Shown here: positions 1 to 14,608 of the stretch, in pieces
Numbering within the stretch: the stretch's first letter is position 1
How the letters are laid out: every line of letters starts with the position of its first letter
Assembly: GCF_023065955.2 (NCBI RefSeq)
Contig: NW_026623067.1
Location: 59,714,444-59,778,443 of the forward strand
Reading direction: 5' to 3'
Origin: Ursus arctos
Lineage: Eukaryota > Chordata > Mammalia > Carnivora > Ursidae
Length of the DNA stretch: 64,000 nt
Position numbers and translations under genes: made by a program
Notes under the pieces: generated by a model
Databases searched by the model: none
What the model saw: the letters and a program-made list of their open reading frames with translations, nothing else
Told to the model about the DNA's origin: nothing

Positions 1-1470
<1,470 letters not shown>

Positions 1471-2579
1471 CTAAGAAAACATAGAATGTTAGGTGGGAAC
1501 GTTTTAAAGTGTACTTTGCAGCTTAAGAATGAATAAATAACCTGAAACTACCAACATTTAATGACTGAACACTTCCGTACTTATAAATACGAATTACAAA
1601 AATAACCCTGAAGGTACAAGCCTTCCTTGCCATGCCCCGACACCTACTTCATGTATTCTAACTCAATCTCTTCTTTCAGACTCCATAGATACCACCTTTG
1701 ACTAGGGGTTAGTTCTTTGAATTTGTCAGACTCTCCAATACCAGTATGGCATTATTTACCACAAATCTTTATTAACACTGCTGTTGAAGTAATTTCTTAT
1801 ATCCAAACTCTGGCCAAATTATTCTAATCATTCTACTTCATCAGGGTTGTGCAGAGCCATACCATCTGAACCACTGTCTTTTGCTTCAGTTGCATTACAA
1901 AGAACACAGCACAGATATCTTTATCTCCTCTCCATGAAGGTGTTTGGTCTTCAACCCACTGTGTCACTCCTGTTAGGCTGCCACTTAACTTCCTTCCTCC
2001 TCCTGAACTTGCCCTGTTTCCTCTCACTTATTCAATATCTTCTAAATATAAAGTACCAGAAGCTGTGCTGTGTTGTGTGTGTGCTCATCTTCTAACTATG
2101 CAGGAGACAAGTGGTAATTTCTGTTCAACACTATCTGAACAGAACTGCTAAGACCTCATTTCTCACTCACTACTTCACTAAAAATTTCTTTCCTTATCTT
2201 GATAAATAATGTAGAATAATGTAAACTCAAAAATGTGTCACTGAAGAATACCTAAGTAGTGGCTGTGCTGTTAGTAGTCCTGTGCAAAATCTATTGCGTA
2301 CAATGAGGGAAATGATCTGAATCTTTGGAACTAATTTCATGGATTACTGACGCTTACTATTCTACAGCATTACCACACTATAATTATCCTTGTGATATCA
2401 ACATGCCCATTAGGCAAGGAAGATCATGGTCTGTTTAATAACCCATTTTGCAGAATATCTACCACAGCGTCAAGAACAGACTGAAATTAAATAGCCCCAT
2501 GAGTATCTCTTTTTTCTAAAGTTTACAGAAGTTTTCATCTATCCTCTTAACCTCCAACTCAACCACCATATTCTGTAAA

Positions 2580-2745
2580 GTAGCATTTTAGAGCCAGAAG
2601 GGAAGATTTGAGCCATCCTGTGTAACTCCTTGTTTTATATATTAGAAAACCAAGGTCCAGAGAATTTAAGCAGTAAGTGTAGAGCTACATAGTTATTAGT
2701 CACTGGCAAGACTTAAGATTAAAGTTGTCTTGACCTACTCTCCCC
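2580..2745 (-). repeat. MIR-like ancient mammalian repeat fragment
   Basis: The stretch with ttagaaaaccaaggtccaga followed by a degenerate agctacatagttattagtca block resembles the reverse complement of the MIR core (fraction of the 'aaactgaggcccagagagg' pattern). It is strongly diverged, and another old family sharing this pattern is possible. Confidence 0.45.
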
Positions 2746-3241
2746 CAAAATACCACAACTTAGATTAAAACAAAAACAAAAATAAAACAAAACTCCAAAA
2801 TGAAGGAAAAAAAAATCCCCAACATTTAAAAAGCCAAACACAAAGACAGTCCTTCAGGTAATACTTTAGGCATCCAAAAATGGAGCTCATTTAGGAATTG
2901 AAAACTTCCATTCTTATTGAACGCTGCATAGCATCTTTTTTGGGCATAAAAAATGACTAATAAGATTTATAAATTAATGTAACAAAAACTTTTCATCACT
3001 GATTTAGAAAAAAAAATAATGAAAGAGAAACACAAAAAGCAAAAGTCATTATTGCAAGTGATTTACCCTCAGGGAGACAGACCAGTAATTGAGCATAATG
3101 GCCATGACTACCTCAGCAATGACAGGAATGAAAGAGCCAACTTTTCTATGCAAGTTCATTTGTAGTATAACTGACAGACCTAGGTATTTATTTGCACGAT
3201 GCTTAAAGCCCTGGGAAGAATAACTAAAATTCAGCCTTAAG

Positions 3242-3256
3242 TACCATCTAGTGGTA
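3242..3256 (-). promoter_or_regulatory. CTCF-like motif
   Basis: The minus strand reads CCACTAGATGGT, matching 11 of 12 positions of the CTCF core pattern CCASYAGRKGGC. This is a motif match only; occupancy cannot be judged from sequence. Confidence 0.3.
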
Positions 3257-3825
3257 ATATATGGTAACTGCATTGTTGCAGAATAAAAGGAGGCAAAGGA
3301 TCAAATTAATCCTGAGATTAGAGTTTGAAGGATTTAAGAAATGTTTTTCTTCAACTTCCACAGAAAGAGCTGGGTATAAGCATTGTGAATTTGACAATGA
3401 TAAAATACTGAGCAAAGTTAAAAATGAGGAAGAAGGTGAAGTTAGTGAAAGCAATAAAGGAGTTAAATTCTTGGTCATCTTCCTTGTGAATTCATATGGT
3501 TGGTACTTGTGACACAGAGAAATCCACAGATTGTTTCACTCAGATTAAACATATGCTTGTTTTTAATAGAAAGATAATAAAGTTGGATACTTCAAGGGGA
3601 ATAGGCAGAATATTTCCATTTAGTTTCGTGTTAATTATGCATGATTCCGTTAAGCCATCAGTGGTCTCCTATTTTGCTTAGAAATTCATACACGAAGGAA
3701 CTGACTTGTAAAGATTCTTCTACATTTGTGACTCAGCACAGACACAGTTCATCTTCTAGGTTCACAGTTCATTTCTATTAGGTTCAGAGTTTTCAAATTC
3801 CATTTAAATCAAATAACACACATCA

Positions 3826-3951
<126 letters not shown>

Positions 3952-4548
3952 CTATTCAAACACGGGAGAAAAAAATCACTTAATCAAAAAAACCAGAAAA
4001 AATTTTCCTTATTAAAAAGCAACTTAAAAAAAAAAACAACCCTTTTATCTCAGCATGCTTACCAAAGAAAAGAGCTACTCATTGCTAAATCTACGGACAC
4101 ATCAGTCTTTATCTTACTTGCCCTATTAGCAGCATTTTTTATGTGAACGACACTCTTTGAAGAGTGCTCTCCCCCCTTGGATTCCTAACTTCCCAGTTCC
4201 TCTCTATCCAAGCCTCTTCTTAGGACTCCCTTAAATTAAATGTGGGTGTTCCTCAGGGTTCCATGCTTGCTCTCCCCACAGCACTTATTCATTTCTAAGG
4301 CTTTAATCATCATGAGATGATTCCCAAATTACAGCCTATCCATCTCTCTCCTAAGTGTTAGACCTTAGCATCCAATAATACTTAAGACCTCCTCAGGTTA
4401 ATGCTGCAGTTCACATGCAACATGTCTAACACCTGTTTCTTCCCCTACCTCTAAACAAATCTAAGGCAGAACACCGGGTCTGTTTTCCCATTACATAGGT
4501 AGGGCCCTCAGGCAGGATCCTGTATACCCCCATGCCTAGTACAGTGCT

Positions 4549-4574
4549 ACACACACACACACACACACACACAC
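4549..4574. repeat. (AC)13 microsatellite
   Basis: An uninterrupted AC dinucleotide run. It is likely length-polymorphic. Confidence 0.95.
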
Positions 4575-6040
4575 TTTACTTATATATATAAGTATATAGT
4601 AAATCTTAAGGAATGAATTTAAGATTAAAAAGTAATTTCTGAAGCTACAGATGACAGAAACATTTAAGTTTTGTTCAACAATTAGAACATCAAAATGTCT
4701 GATTAGAACCAAAATAGGGTCAAAATCTGAATTAGTGTCTAAAATCCATACAACCGTAGTACTCACACAAGAAAATACAGATGGCTCAAAATATCAAAAG
4801 GAAGGGGAAAAAAAGTATAAAAAACAGAGGCCCTGAAGGCCCTAGTTTACTTAAAAACTGGATATTTAACTTGATACCACAGGGGGTCAGTGAGAAAAAA
4901 CCTCAAGTACCCTTAACCATTTTCTTCATTCAAAGAGAAAGAGGGAAGTACATTTCAGATGGATGGAAAAACGATTGTTTATTCAACAAATGCCACTAAA
5001 ATAAAATACAGATTCCTACATTATACCATAATCTTAAAAAACCCAGATGTACTAACAATATATTTAGAAGAGACCATTAAAAAATTAAAAATCCAGTAAA
5101 TACAATTATTTAAAGTAGGGAATGCTTTTAAAAGCATGATACCAAATGTTGGATTAAGTACATCAAAAAACTGAGGGATTAATTACATAAAAAGTATAAA
5201 ACTTTTATATGACAAAACCAACAAACAAAAGTTAAAAAAACTAAAAAAGGAAAAAAAATAATTGAAAAATGAAAAGCTAATCATCCACATCTTCTAAATC
5301 AACAGGAGAAAAAACCTCAAAACCAAATAAAAATATTAAGGGACATGGATAAGTGAGTCATTAAAGAAGAAAATCAAAACCAGTAAACTTTTTTTTAAGA
5401 AAATCTAAATCATATCAATAAATAAGCAATTTTAAAACATCTGAAACCTTAACAAATGTACTTATTATTATTAGCACAACATCCCTCCTTCTTCCATCCT
5501 GCTTTTTTCCCCACCCCCTTTCCCCCCCAAAACCCTTGTTGACAGAAGTGAAGATAAACAAGCATACAATTACACTTATATATAGGCTGGTAGGAGATAA
5601 ACCGGTACCATATATTGTTAAATTAAACACACAGGCTTTTTTGTGTTTTCTATAATCTTCCTACATGAACATCTGGTTTTACTTACAAAAAAAAAATTAG
5701 GTAATTTAAAAAAGGTGACAGTTCACCCCCAAAATAAACCAAAAAGAGCAAACAATCTGCTTAGCTTCAGAATAAAAATTAAAATTGTAATAGCTTATAC
5801 TTCAGTAACCTTGTTTTTTTAAAACCCTGAGGGTAGCTAATTATATGATTTTTACACATTCTAGAAGGAATAATTGACAGTTTAATAATCAATTTGAAGT
5901 ATTACAGCTCAAGTCTCATCATTATGAATTTCCACACCTGGAAATCAATTCCAACATAAAACATAGTCAATAGTAACTCTATGTTTTTTCCTCTCTAAAA
6001 TAAAAACAGCGAGAACTTTTTCTTCAATTTTCTTTTCCTT

Positions 6041-6255
6041 CCTTTTTTTTTTTTTTTAAAGATTTATCAATTTATTTCAGAGAGAGAGAGTAAGTGCAAA
6101 AGAGTGGGGGAGTGGCAGAGGGAGGGAATCTTCAAGCAGAAGTCCTCCTGAGCACAAAGCCCAACTTGGGGCCTTGATCTCAAGATCCATGAGATCCTGA
6201 CCTGAGCCGAAACCAAGAGTCAGACACTTAACTGACTGAGCCACCCAGACGACCC
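6041..6255 (-). mobile_element. Can-SINE (SINEC), full length, diverged
   Basis: A T-run then aaagatttatcaatttattt (reverse of the SINE 3' end), a GA-rich body and a tRNA-like head ending gagccacccagacgacc. It reads in the same direction as CERT1. Confidence 0.93.
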
Positions 6256-6292
6256 TCTTCTATTTTTTTAAATATAAACTAACCACAATTAA

Positions 6293-6474
6293 GTTTTTTA
6301 AAGATTTTGTTTATTTATTTGAGAGAGAGAGAGCACGAGCTGTGGGGAGGGGCAGAGGGAGAAGCAGACTCCCTGCTAAGCAGGGAGCCAGATGTGGGGC
6401 TCCATCCCAGGACCCTGGGATCATGACCCAAGCCAAAGGTAGACGCCCAACTGAATAAGCCTCCGAGGCACACC
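6293..6474 (-). mobile_element. Can-SINE (SINEC), diverged
   Basis: Begins tttttaaagattttgtttat and has the conserved aagcagactccctgctaagc and atcccaggaccctgggatca blocks. The tRNA end is decayed (ctccgaggcacacc). It lies about 40 bp from the preceding SINE in the same orientation. Confidence 0.92.
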
Positions 6475-7197
6475 TAACCATAATTATTTTAACATTCTAC
6501 TTCTATCTTAATGCCCATTACCACTTCATTTTTTAAAATGTTCATTTCAGGAATATCAACAATGTTAGTGATTACTACCAAATATACTACCAAATATATT
6601 TCTTATAGCTTTTTCCCTCTAAAGAAATATCATGGAAAAACAGCTCATAAAATATTAATATCTGTGTGTATGTATGGAGATGAAAAACTTATTAATCACT
6701 TAACAAAGAGACAAAAGAGGAAAGAAATTGGTTTCAGATATTTTCAAACAATAAAGACAAGGCAATGAAGATAGGCAGAGCTCTGATAATGGACAAGACG
6801 TCATAGTATATACAGCACACATTAAAATCTTTTTGTCTGTATAGTACTCAGGGTTTTCTTCCATAAATTGCTTTTATTTAAAAAAAAATAATTAGAAGAT
6901 AACATTAAAAATTAACATCCTCCACAGGAAAGATAAAAACTTGTCCTGTAATGCAGACAGGCTTAATAAATGAGTCTTTGAAAAGCCTACACTAAATTTT
7001 GTAGTCAATAAAAAAAAATCTATTTCAGAGTAAGCCTAACATTTATCTATTATGAAATATACATTTAATTAAACACTGAAGAACATACTACATATCTAGA
7101 ATATTTAAAAGTTGTAAAAGTAATATTTAAAAATTAATCACTTCTGCAACAGATAAGGCCTGTATTTTCCTCCTTCTAAAATTAAAATATATATTCA

Positions 7198-7335
<138 letters not shown>

Positions 7336-7565
7336 TTATCATTTGAGGTGGGGATTTTCTCTGCATTTCACTGAAATTTTATAATTTGGCCAAACAACAA
7401 CAAAAGCCCACTTTATTCCTATGAAAAATGAGCTTGATTCTGCCCAAGAAAACACTTTTTCTCTGAGCTATACATTACACACAAGCTACTATTTAAATCA
7501 CCACCAAGATCCACCTTATAGGTAGGTTACAAATTTAGACGGATTAAGTAACTACCAAAGTATCT

Positions 7566-7582
7566 ACACACACACACACAAA
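7566..7582. repeat. Short (CA)n microsatellite
   Basis: About eight CA units. Confidence 0.85.
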
Positions 7583-7823
7583 AGATAAACACACAGAAAT
7601 GCCTACAATGTATTCATGTGTTTGCTTCCCCCCAGTAAAAGCTGTATCTATTTTGCTTTAAAGAAAAAAAGCAATGGATATCAGGAAGAAAATAACTCAA
7701 TTAACAGGTGAAATCAATGAACTTTAATATATTCTAAGAAAGATAAATTTCTAGTACTTTCCCACTGCTGGTTAAAACTATTTCAGGGCTGAAAAAGAGC
7801 TTAGATTTCTACTTTAACCCTCT

Positions 7824-8032
7824 TTTTATTTATTTTATTTTTTTTAAAGATTTTATTTATTTATTTGACAGAGACAGACAGCCAGTGAGAGAGAGAACAT
7901 AAGCAGGGGGAGTGGGAGAGGAAGAAGCAGGCTCTTAGCGGAGGAGCCTGATGTGGGGCTCGATCCCAGAACACTGGGATCACACCCTGAGCCAAAGGCA
8001 GACACTTAACGACTGTGCCACCCAGGCGCCCC
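7824..8032 (-). mobile_element. Can-SINE (SINEC), young arctoid type, with target-site duplication
   Basis: A well preserved copy from aaagattttatttatttatt to gccacccaggcgcccc, containing the ggctcgatcccagaacactg block and a GTGCCACCCAGG (TGGCAC) head typical of young copies. It is flanked by TAACCCTCT at 7815-7823 and 8033-8041, which I read as the target-site duplication. Confidence 0.95.
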
Positions 8033-8369
8033 TAACCCTCTCTTTAATCTACAGTTCTAAGAGGTTAAAAGACCCAAGGTCAATACTTAAAAGAAAAAGG
8101 TTGGCTCTGGCACCAATCTCAAACTTATTTCTACAACAATGGATTGCACAGGTCAAATCTGATAACCGAAGTCTTACAAGCTTGTAAGGCACCTAATGTC
8201 TTTATTCCCTTACCTCAAATACGTAAAGGCTAAATTAAAGTCCACATGAACTCACACAAAGCTAACTATTTCCAAATACCCTATCTGAATTAAAGCTCAT
8301 GCAAATCAGTGAATTAGTTCATTAGAACCAAAGGGTAATTTTTGCATACTCAAGAGAAAGCGGGTCTAC

Positions 8370-8960
8370 AGATCCACCAGAATCGCTAAAATTAAAAAAC
8401 AAAATAAAGAAATACCCACAAAAACCTGACAATACCAAGTGTTGCCAACAGTGAAGAACAAATGAATTCTCATCTACTGCTGGTGGAAGTATAAACTGAT
8501 ATAATCACTTTGGAAACGGCTAGCACACACCCCATGAACAAACAATTCTACTGCTAGCTACATACCCAAGAGAAATGAGTGCATATCCACCAAAAGCTAG
8601 GTACAGGAACGCTCACAGCAGCTTTATTCACAATAGCCAAAATATAAACACCTAAGTGTCTATCAACAGGAAAAACCGATAAACAAATTGAAGTCATAAA
8701 AAGAATAAACTACCAGTAAATGTAACAACATGAATGAACCTTAGAGTCAATGCTGAAGGGGAAAAAAAAGGCAAACACAAGAGTGTATATGGTCACCTCT
8801 TGAGATGGTGGCATGGTATGGACCAGGGAGGCATGCAGGAACCTTACAAGTGCTACAAAAATTCTTTATCTTAATCTAAGTGGTGGTTATAGGGGTGTAT
8901 ACATATGCATAAAAATCATCAAGCAGTATACTATTTACAACTGGTGCACCTCACCATATT
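8370..8960 (+). mobile_element. L1 3'-end fragment
   Basis: The order of blocks (aatcgctaaaattaaaaaac, tgttgccaacagtgaagaac, gctcacagcagctttattca caatagcc, and tgtctatcaacagg) is that of the L1 ORF2 C-terminus and 3' region read on the plus strand. It is heavily mutated and not coding. Confidence 0.8.
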
Positions 8961-9359
8961 TATGCTATACCTTAATTTTCAAAACTGAACACAACAAAAA
9001 CATACAGCACAACAATAATATTCAAAGGATTAAGGGAAAATGAAAAAGCATGTGAAATTTCACACGAGAGCCTATTAATGTAAGCAAACATCGTCAATGA
9101 ATAGACAGTCTCTTGTTAACTAAAATTGTTTAATCTCACAATTTTTGGTCCTCTTGGACATGATTACCTAACAATTAAGTATACTTCTATAATAGAAAGG
9201 ATTGTTATTATTACAGGTAACCAAGAAAAATCATCACCACTAGATACTAATTTTCTATTATTTGGCTGAAAGAATGGAACTGACATCAGAAATCGAAGTA
9301 TAAATAATTCTGCTATCAAATAGCTGTTATTATATCACCTATTACCTATTTAATTGCTC

Positions 9360-9476
9360 TCATTAGATTAAGCTCCTTGAGGGGCAATTTCCTGTTTATT
9401 GCTGTTTTCCCATTTCTAGCCTAGAGCTTAGCACAATACAAGCATACAGATACTTTCTGAATGAAACAGAAATTTC
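9360..9476 (+). repeat. L2 3'-end fragment
   Basis: The pattern attagattaagctccttgag, then a 'cctagagcttagcacaata' block and a final tttctgaatgaa, resembles the L2 3' terminus (antisense to CERT1). Confidence 0.6.
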
Positions 9477-9597
9477 AATTAAACAATATTAAATTATCAT
9501 TGTACTTTCCTTCCCAATTATATAAATTACTTAAAAGACGTATTTGTTGATAAAAAACACTTTCCATTCAAGAACTTTCTATTCCTTATAAAGTGTG

Positions 9598-9670
9598 TGC
9601 ATACATACATACATATGTAGATGTATGTACACCACACATATACATGCATACATAGGTATACACACACAAG
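9598..9670. repeat. (ATAC/ATGT)-rich simple repeat
   Basis: catacatacatacatatgta followed by diverged ACAT units and ending in cacacaca. Confidence 0.8.
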
Positions 9671-11334
9671 TACATACTGCATATCAAACATACCCACACT
9701 CTTACATTTCATATAAAATGTAACTGGGATCCCATTTCAACTTAGAAAATTATAGTGAAGAGGTGAGTAAGATTCGACATCAGACCCGCAAAAGACTAAA
9801 ATGCAGGAGTTTCTCAATTTCAATTAATATTGCCATTTTTTGTGGCTTTTCTTTGCTTACACGTTGCATAGGAAAGCAACAAAATTATTTTTTCACAGAT
9901 CCTTTATTGCTCCTCAAAAAAGAAAAAGGATAAGACTGACAACAATGAAGGTAAGCAAAAGTCCACCTCCCTTTTCAGCACTCCAAGTAAGAAACCTGAT
10001 TGCTGAAAGGATGGGAAAGCCATGTTTCATTTTTAATGAGTATTTTTCAGGTAGTGTGATTAGAATATATGAATGAAGATGATGATCCCTTAGTGAAGGA
10101 TTAAAGGACGAGAGACTGAAAAATTAAGAGAAAGGTGCCAGAAGGTTTGAAATAAGCTAGTCTGGCCAAGCTGAACGATTCACTTGAACTATTAATCTAA
10201 TGGAATTAAGGGGTTGTCCTGTTTTCTCAACATATAACTTTTTGGTGTACATGGAATCTTCTAAAAATTCAATTTGATCCATACTGGCAGAGAGTTGAAA
10301 GCTCTGAAGATAAAATAGTTTGACTCCAGAATAATGAAATGTCCGTACCTTAAACATTTTCACTGTTTGTTTTTAAAGAATATTTATTACCAGTCAATAT
10401 GGTTTACTGTCACCTACACTTGAGAATTCTTTTCTTCTAAAGAGAGGGACTTCCTTAAATACACAGTATTAATCAAATCCTGTAGCCATTCTGCCATTAT
10501 ATCAGTGGTAACATTGCTTTACCTACTTTCCTGCTCCAATTGATAAGACCTTCAAATACTACAAGCAATTTGACTCATTCATGAATGACAAGATTCTGAC
10601 TAATGTTGGGCCCAGTATTCAGAGCTGAAATACAAAATAGAGTAAAATTCTTCCAATTGCTACTTAGCAACTCTGGACCAGTCTCTGGGCCTCTCAGCTC
10701 CTTCTATAATATAGTGGCATTAGACCAGAACTAAATCTTCCAGGACATGTTTCAGTTCAAACATTTTATTATTTTGCTGATGTCAAATTCTAAAGAGAAG
10801 TTTTCCTACTAAACAAATTCACTGAGCCATAGTTGACACTAGGAACTAAAGATTCATATTGTAATGTTACTATCAGTGCTGAAGTTTAAACAAAGGTGGA
10901 AGTAGGTGAACATGAGGCAAATGTTCAATGAACAACATATGTTAAATAATAGCACAATGACCCTGTAATGTATACATGGCTACAAATGCACTAAGTTATG
11001 TTTAGCTTTATAAGTTGGTGTTTCAGTTCATATAACTTAAATGCAGCTTCACATATTTCACAATAAAGCTAGGTAATGTTAACTGGCTCATCATTTCTAT
11101 TCCAAGGCATTACTATTACTACTACAAAAATTTCTGTATTAAAATCCTACCACAAATTTGTGTTGTAACTGAATACACAACTGGTAAATCTCACTAGGAA
11201 AATGAGTTTGAGATGCCTACAAAGTTTCAGAGGAGTAGTACCCCCTGCTACTTCTACCAATCCCAATAGATTTTTCCCTAAGAAGTTAGTTTAAATGTTC
11301 AATCAATATATAAAGTTGAAATAAAATCAGATTA

Positions 11335-11547
<213 letters not shown>

Positions 11548-12179
11548 TCACTGAAAATCTTTCTAATGAAGAAATAATTCTTCATCAAAACTTAAAACTA
11601 GAAAATGTTTAAAACCCAGCAAGTCAGAGCAGGCTTTTGGATTACAATTTCCCTCTTGTTGGCCAACATATAAAAATTTCCATTCCATACTCCATAAGTA
11701 AAGAAGCTTGTGGCAGCATATGTACTTTCATATGTTTTTTTCTGAATTCTGTTTCCTGAAATTTATTTGCTGTACTGCACCCAGTGAATAAAGTAGTAGG
11801 AGGAATAATACTTTAACAATAACACCCTGACAGCTTAAAGCGGGACCAAATTACAGCCAGAAATACCTTACATTTTGAGAGACCTAAAATTTAAAAAATA
11901 CCTAACGATGAACTATAGAACTGAATAAGGTAATGTAAAACTTTTAAATAAACATCCAAAATAAAGTCTGAGACCAATGCATACATTAAATGGCTCTTAT
12001 GTTTGTATTTTATAATTTTAACTCAGAGTTCACCTTTGAATTAATGAAAAATCTTACAACTCACAAGATGCAAGCAAGAGAGCATAGTACCTTATATTCT
12101 TAACTAATAAGAAACCGTTCCAACAGAATGCTTATAAGTGAAATAATGATATTTTGAACTTTAAAAACTCATATGTAGA

Positions 12180-13730
12180 TATGACAGCAAAGGTACAATC
12201 CACAAAAGAATAAATTGATAAAGTGAACTTCATCAAAATTTAAAATTTCTGCTCTTAAAAGTATTGTTAAAAGAATGAAAGTAATGTAGAATGAATAAGT
12301 CTACAGGTCTAATGTATGGCGTGATGACTACACTTAGTAATACTGTACTGAATACTGGAAATTTGCTGAGACAGATTTCAGGAGCTCTCATTACAAACAA
12401 AAATGTCACTATGTGAGGAGATGATAAATAGCTTGACTGAAGTAATCATTTCATTTTGAATATCAAATCATGTTATTTATCTTAAATACATGTCATTTCC
12501 ATTTTTAAAAACTTCCAAAAAAAGAGACAAGCCACAGACTATAAGAAAATCTCTGCACAGCATGTATCTAATAAAGAACTTGTATCCTTCATCAATATGT
12601 TACATATAACATATATTAATATAGAATATTGACACATTCTATACTTCAATATAGAATATATATTATCATCTCAAAACTTACCTGTAAGAAAATATATAAC
12701 CCAACTAAATAATTGGACAAAAGATTTGAACACTCTTCAACACAGAGATATGGACAGCAAATAAGCACATGAAATGATGCTCAATACCATTAGTTACTAG
12801 GGAGATACAAATAAAAACCATAACAAGCCACCACTACACACCTATTAGAAGACTAAAATTTAAGTTTTTAAATATTTATTTATTTATTTTAGAGAGAGAG
12901 AGAGTGCACAGACATGTGAGCAGGGGAGGGGCAGGGCGAGAGGGAGAATCCTTGAACAGACTCCCCTCTGAGCGTGGAGTCCTATGCAGAACTCGATCCC
13001 AGGATTCTGATACCAAGATGTGAGTGAAAACCAAGAGTTGGCCACTTAACCGACTGAACCACCCAGGTGCCCCAAGACTAAAATTTAAAAAGACTGACCA
13101 TGCCAAGTGTTGGCGGGGATTTGGAGGAACCAGGACTATCCAATATGACTGGTAAAATGAACCCTGGTGGTTTTTTAAAAAGTTAAATATACACCTACCA
13201 AATGATTCAGCCATTCCAATACTGAGTATTGACTCAAATAAAATATATGTCCATAAAAACGCTGCACACAAATGCTCATAGCAGCATTATTTGCAATAGC
13301 CAAAAACTATAAAACAACCCAAATGTCCATCAAGAGATGAATGGATAAGCAAATTGTGTTGAATCAACACAAGGGAATACTACTTAGCAACAAAAAGAAA
13401 TCAAACACTAATACGAACAATAATACGATGAATCTCTGAGAAAGAAGCCAGACCAAAAATCCCCCATATACTGCATGAATCCATTTATATTAAACTTTAG
13501 AATATGCAAACTAATCTACAGTGACAAGAAAATAGACCAAAGTGGTTGGGAATAGGGAGAAGAGGGATGACAAAAGAGATGGAGCAAATTTTTGAGGGTG
13601 ATAGATATAATGATCTTGACCATAATGACATCTTCAGGATAATATCAAAACTTACCAAATCATGCACTTTAAATATGTGCAGTTTACTGTACGTTAATTA
13701 TATCTCAATAAAGCTGTTAAAAACATATTT
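12180..13730 (+). mobile_element. Old L1 3' part, interrupted by a SINE
   Basis: The L1 ORF2 C-terminal and 3' UTR block order is visible on the plus strand: attgataaagtgaacttcat, then gacaaaagatttgaacactc, ctattagaagactaaaattt, catagcagcattatttgcaa and finally tatctcaataaagctgtt. The copy is frame-broken throughout. The SINE at 12864-13073 sits inside it. Confidence 0.85.
12864..13073 (-). mobile_element. Can-SINE inserted in L1, perfect 15-bp duplications
   Basis: A full-length SINEC copy with the T-rich end at 12864 and the tRNA-like head ending acccaggtgcccc. The 15-mer AAGACTAAAATTTAA occurs at 12849-12863 and 13074-13088, an exact target-site duplication, and the L1 sequence resumes after it. 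Confidence 0.96.
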
Positions 13731-14399
13731 TTTCTTATATTTTCTGAAAACCCTTTCTAGCATTGTAACACATATTTTCTATCACTCTTACCAAGAATGC
13801 AATTTCATTATAAACTATTTTTATTATGCAATGAAATCAAAGGTCACCTATGTTCTGCATAAAAGAATGTGTACAACTAAAATGTGTCCTCTTCTGCTGA
13901 ATGTTAATTTATATACTTTATATATAAACTTCATATAGAAGATGAAAGAATGACAAGAAACGTGTTTGAAAAAACTCTAGGAATACAGAAATGTACCTCT
14001 TCAGCTCTACTTACTACTTTCAGAAGCAGCCACCTGAAATCCTTTTCAGACTTATACAGGGATTTATGTCATAGACTTTAAGCTTTCAAACAGCTGACAT
14101 TTTCAACACCTTATTTTAGAGTCTCACACATAGTAATGTCTCTGAAATAAATCTCCCATGTTACATCTGTTAGCAAATGAAAGTCATGATGACAAAACCT
14201 CACCTTAATCTGTTATCCACTGAGTTCCTCTAAGTACTAGTTACTTTGATTTTTGCTCCAAGTCTCTTATACCTTATACTGTAGCACTATATCAATCAAG
14301 ATGGGAAAACTTAAGTAGAACTCTTAAGTACCTGGTAATTTTAGATGAGCATACTCACCTAAATATCTCAGCTAAAAACAAGGAAGTGACTATCTTATT

Positions 14400-14424
14400 A
14401 TTTTTTTTTTTTTAGAGAAGGGGG

Positions 14425-14456
<32 letters not shown>

Positions 14457-14608
14457 GAGTGGGGGAGGGGGAGAGGGAGACAGAATCCAAAGCAGGCTGT
14501 GCACAGAGCCTGATGCAGGTCTCGATCTCACACCTTGAGAACATAACCTGAGCCAAAATCAGGAGTCGGATGCTTAACTGACTGAGCCACCCAAGTGCCC
14601 CCCCCCCA
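14400..14608 (-). mobile_element. Can-SINE with expanded GA run
   Basis: A T13 run, a long (GA)n body at about 14425-14452, then the tRNA-like end gactgagccacccaagtgcc running into a C-homopolymer at about 14598-14608. The GA and C runs are probably polymorphic. Confidence 0.93.

Noticed and set aside
4549..4574. CRISPR-like or other array structures among the repeats
   Set aside because: All tandem repeats seen are microsatellites or short slips; there are no spaced direct repeats, and the sequence is mammalian intron.
12876..13271. 131-codon open frame on the minus strand
   Set aside because: It is a translation of a Can-SINE plus flanking L1; the Pro/Ser/Leu-rich C-terminus is SINE sequence read in reverse.
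13546..13938. 130-codon open frame on the plus strand
   Set aside because: It lies across the 3' end of an old L1 and adjacent AT-rich intron; low-complexity residues, no homology I recognise.
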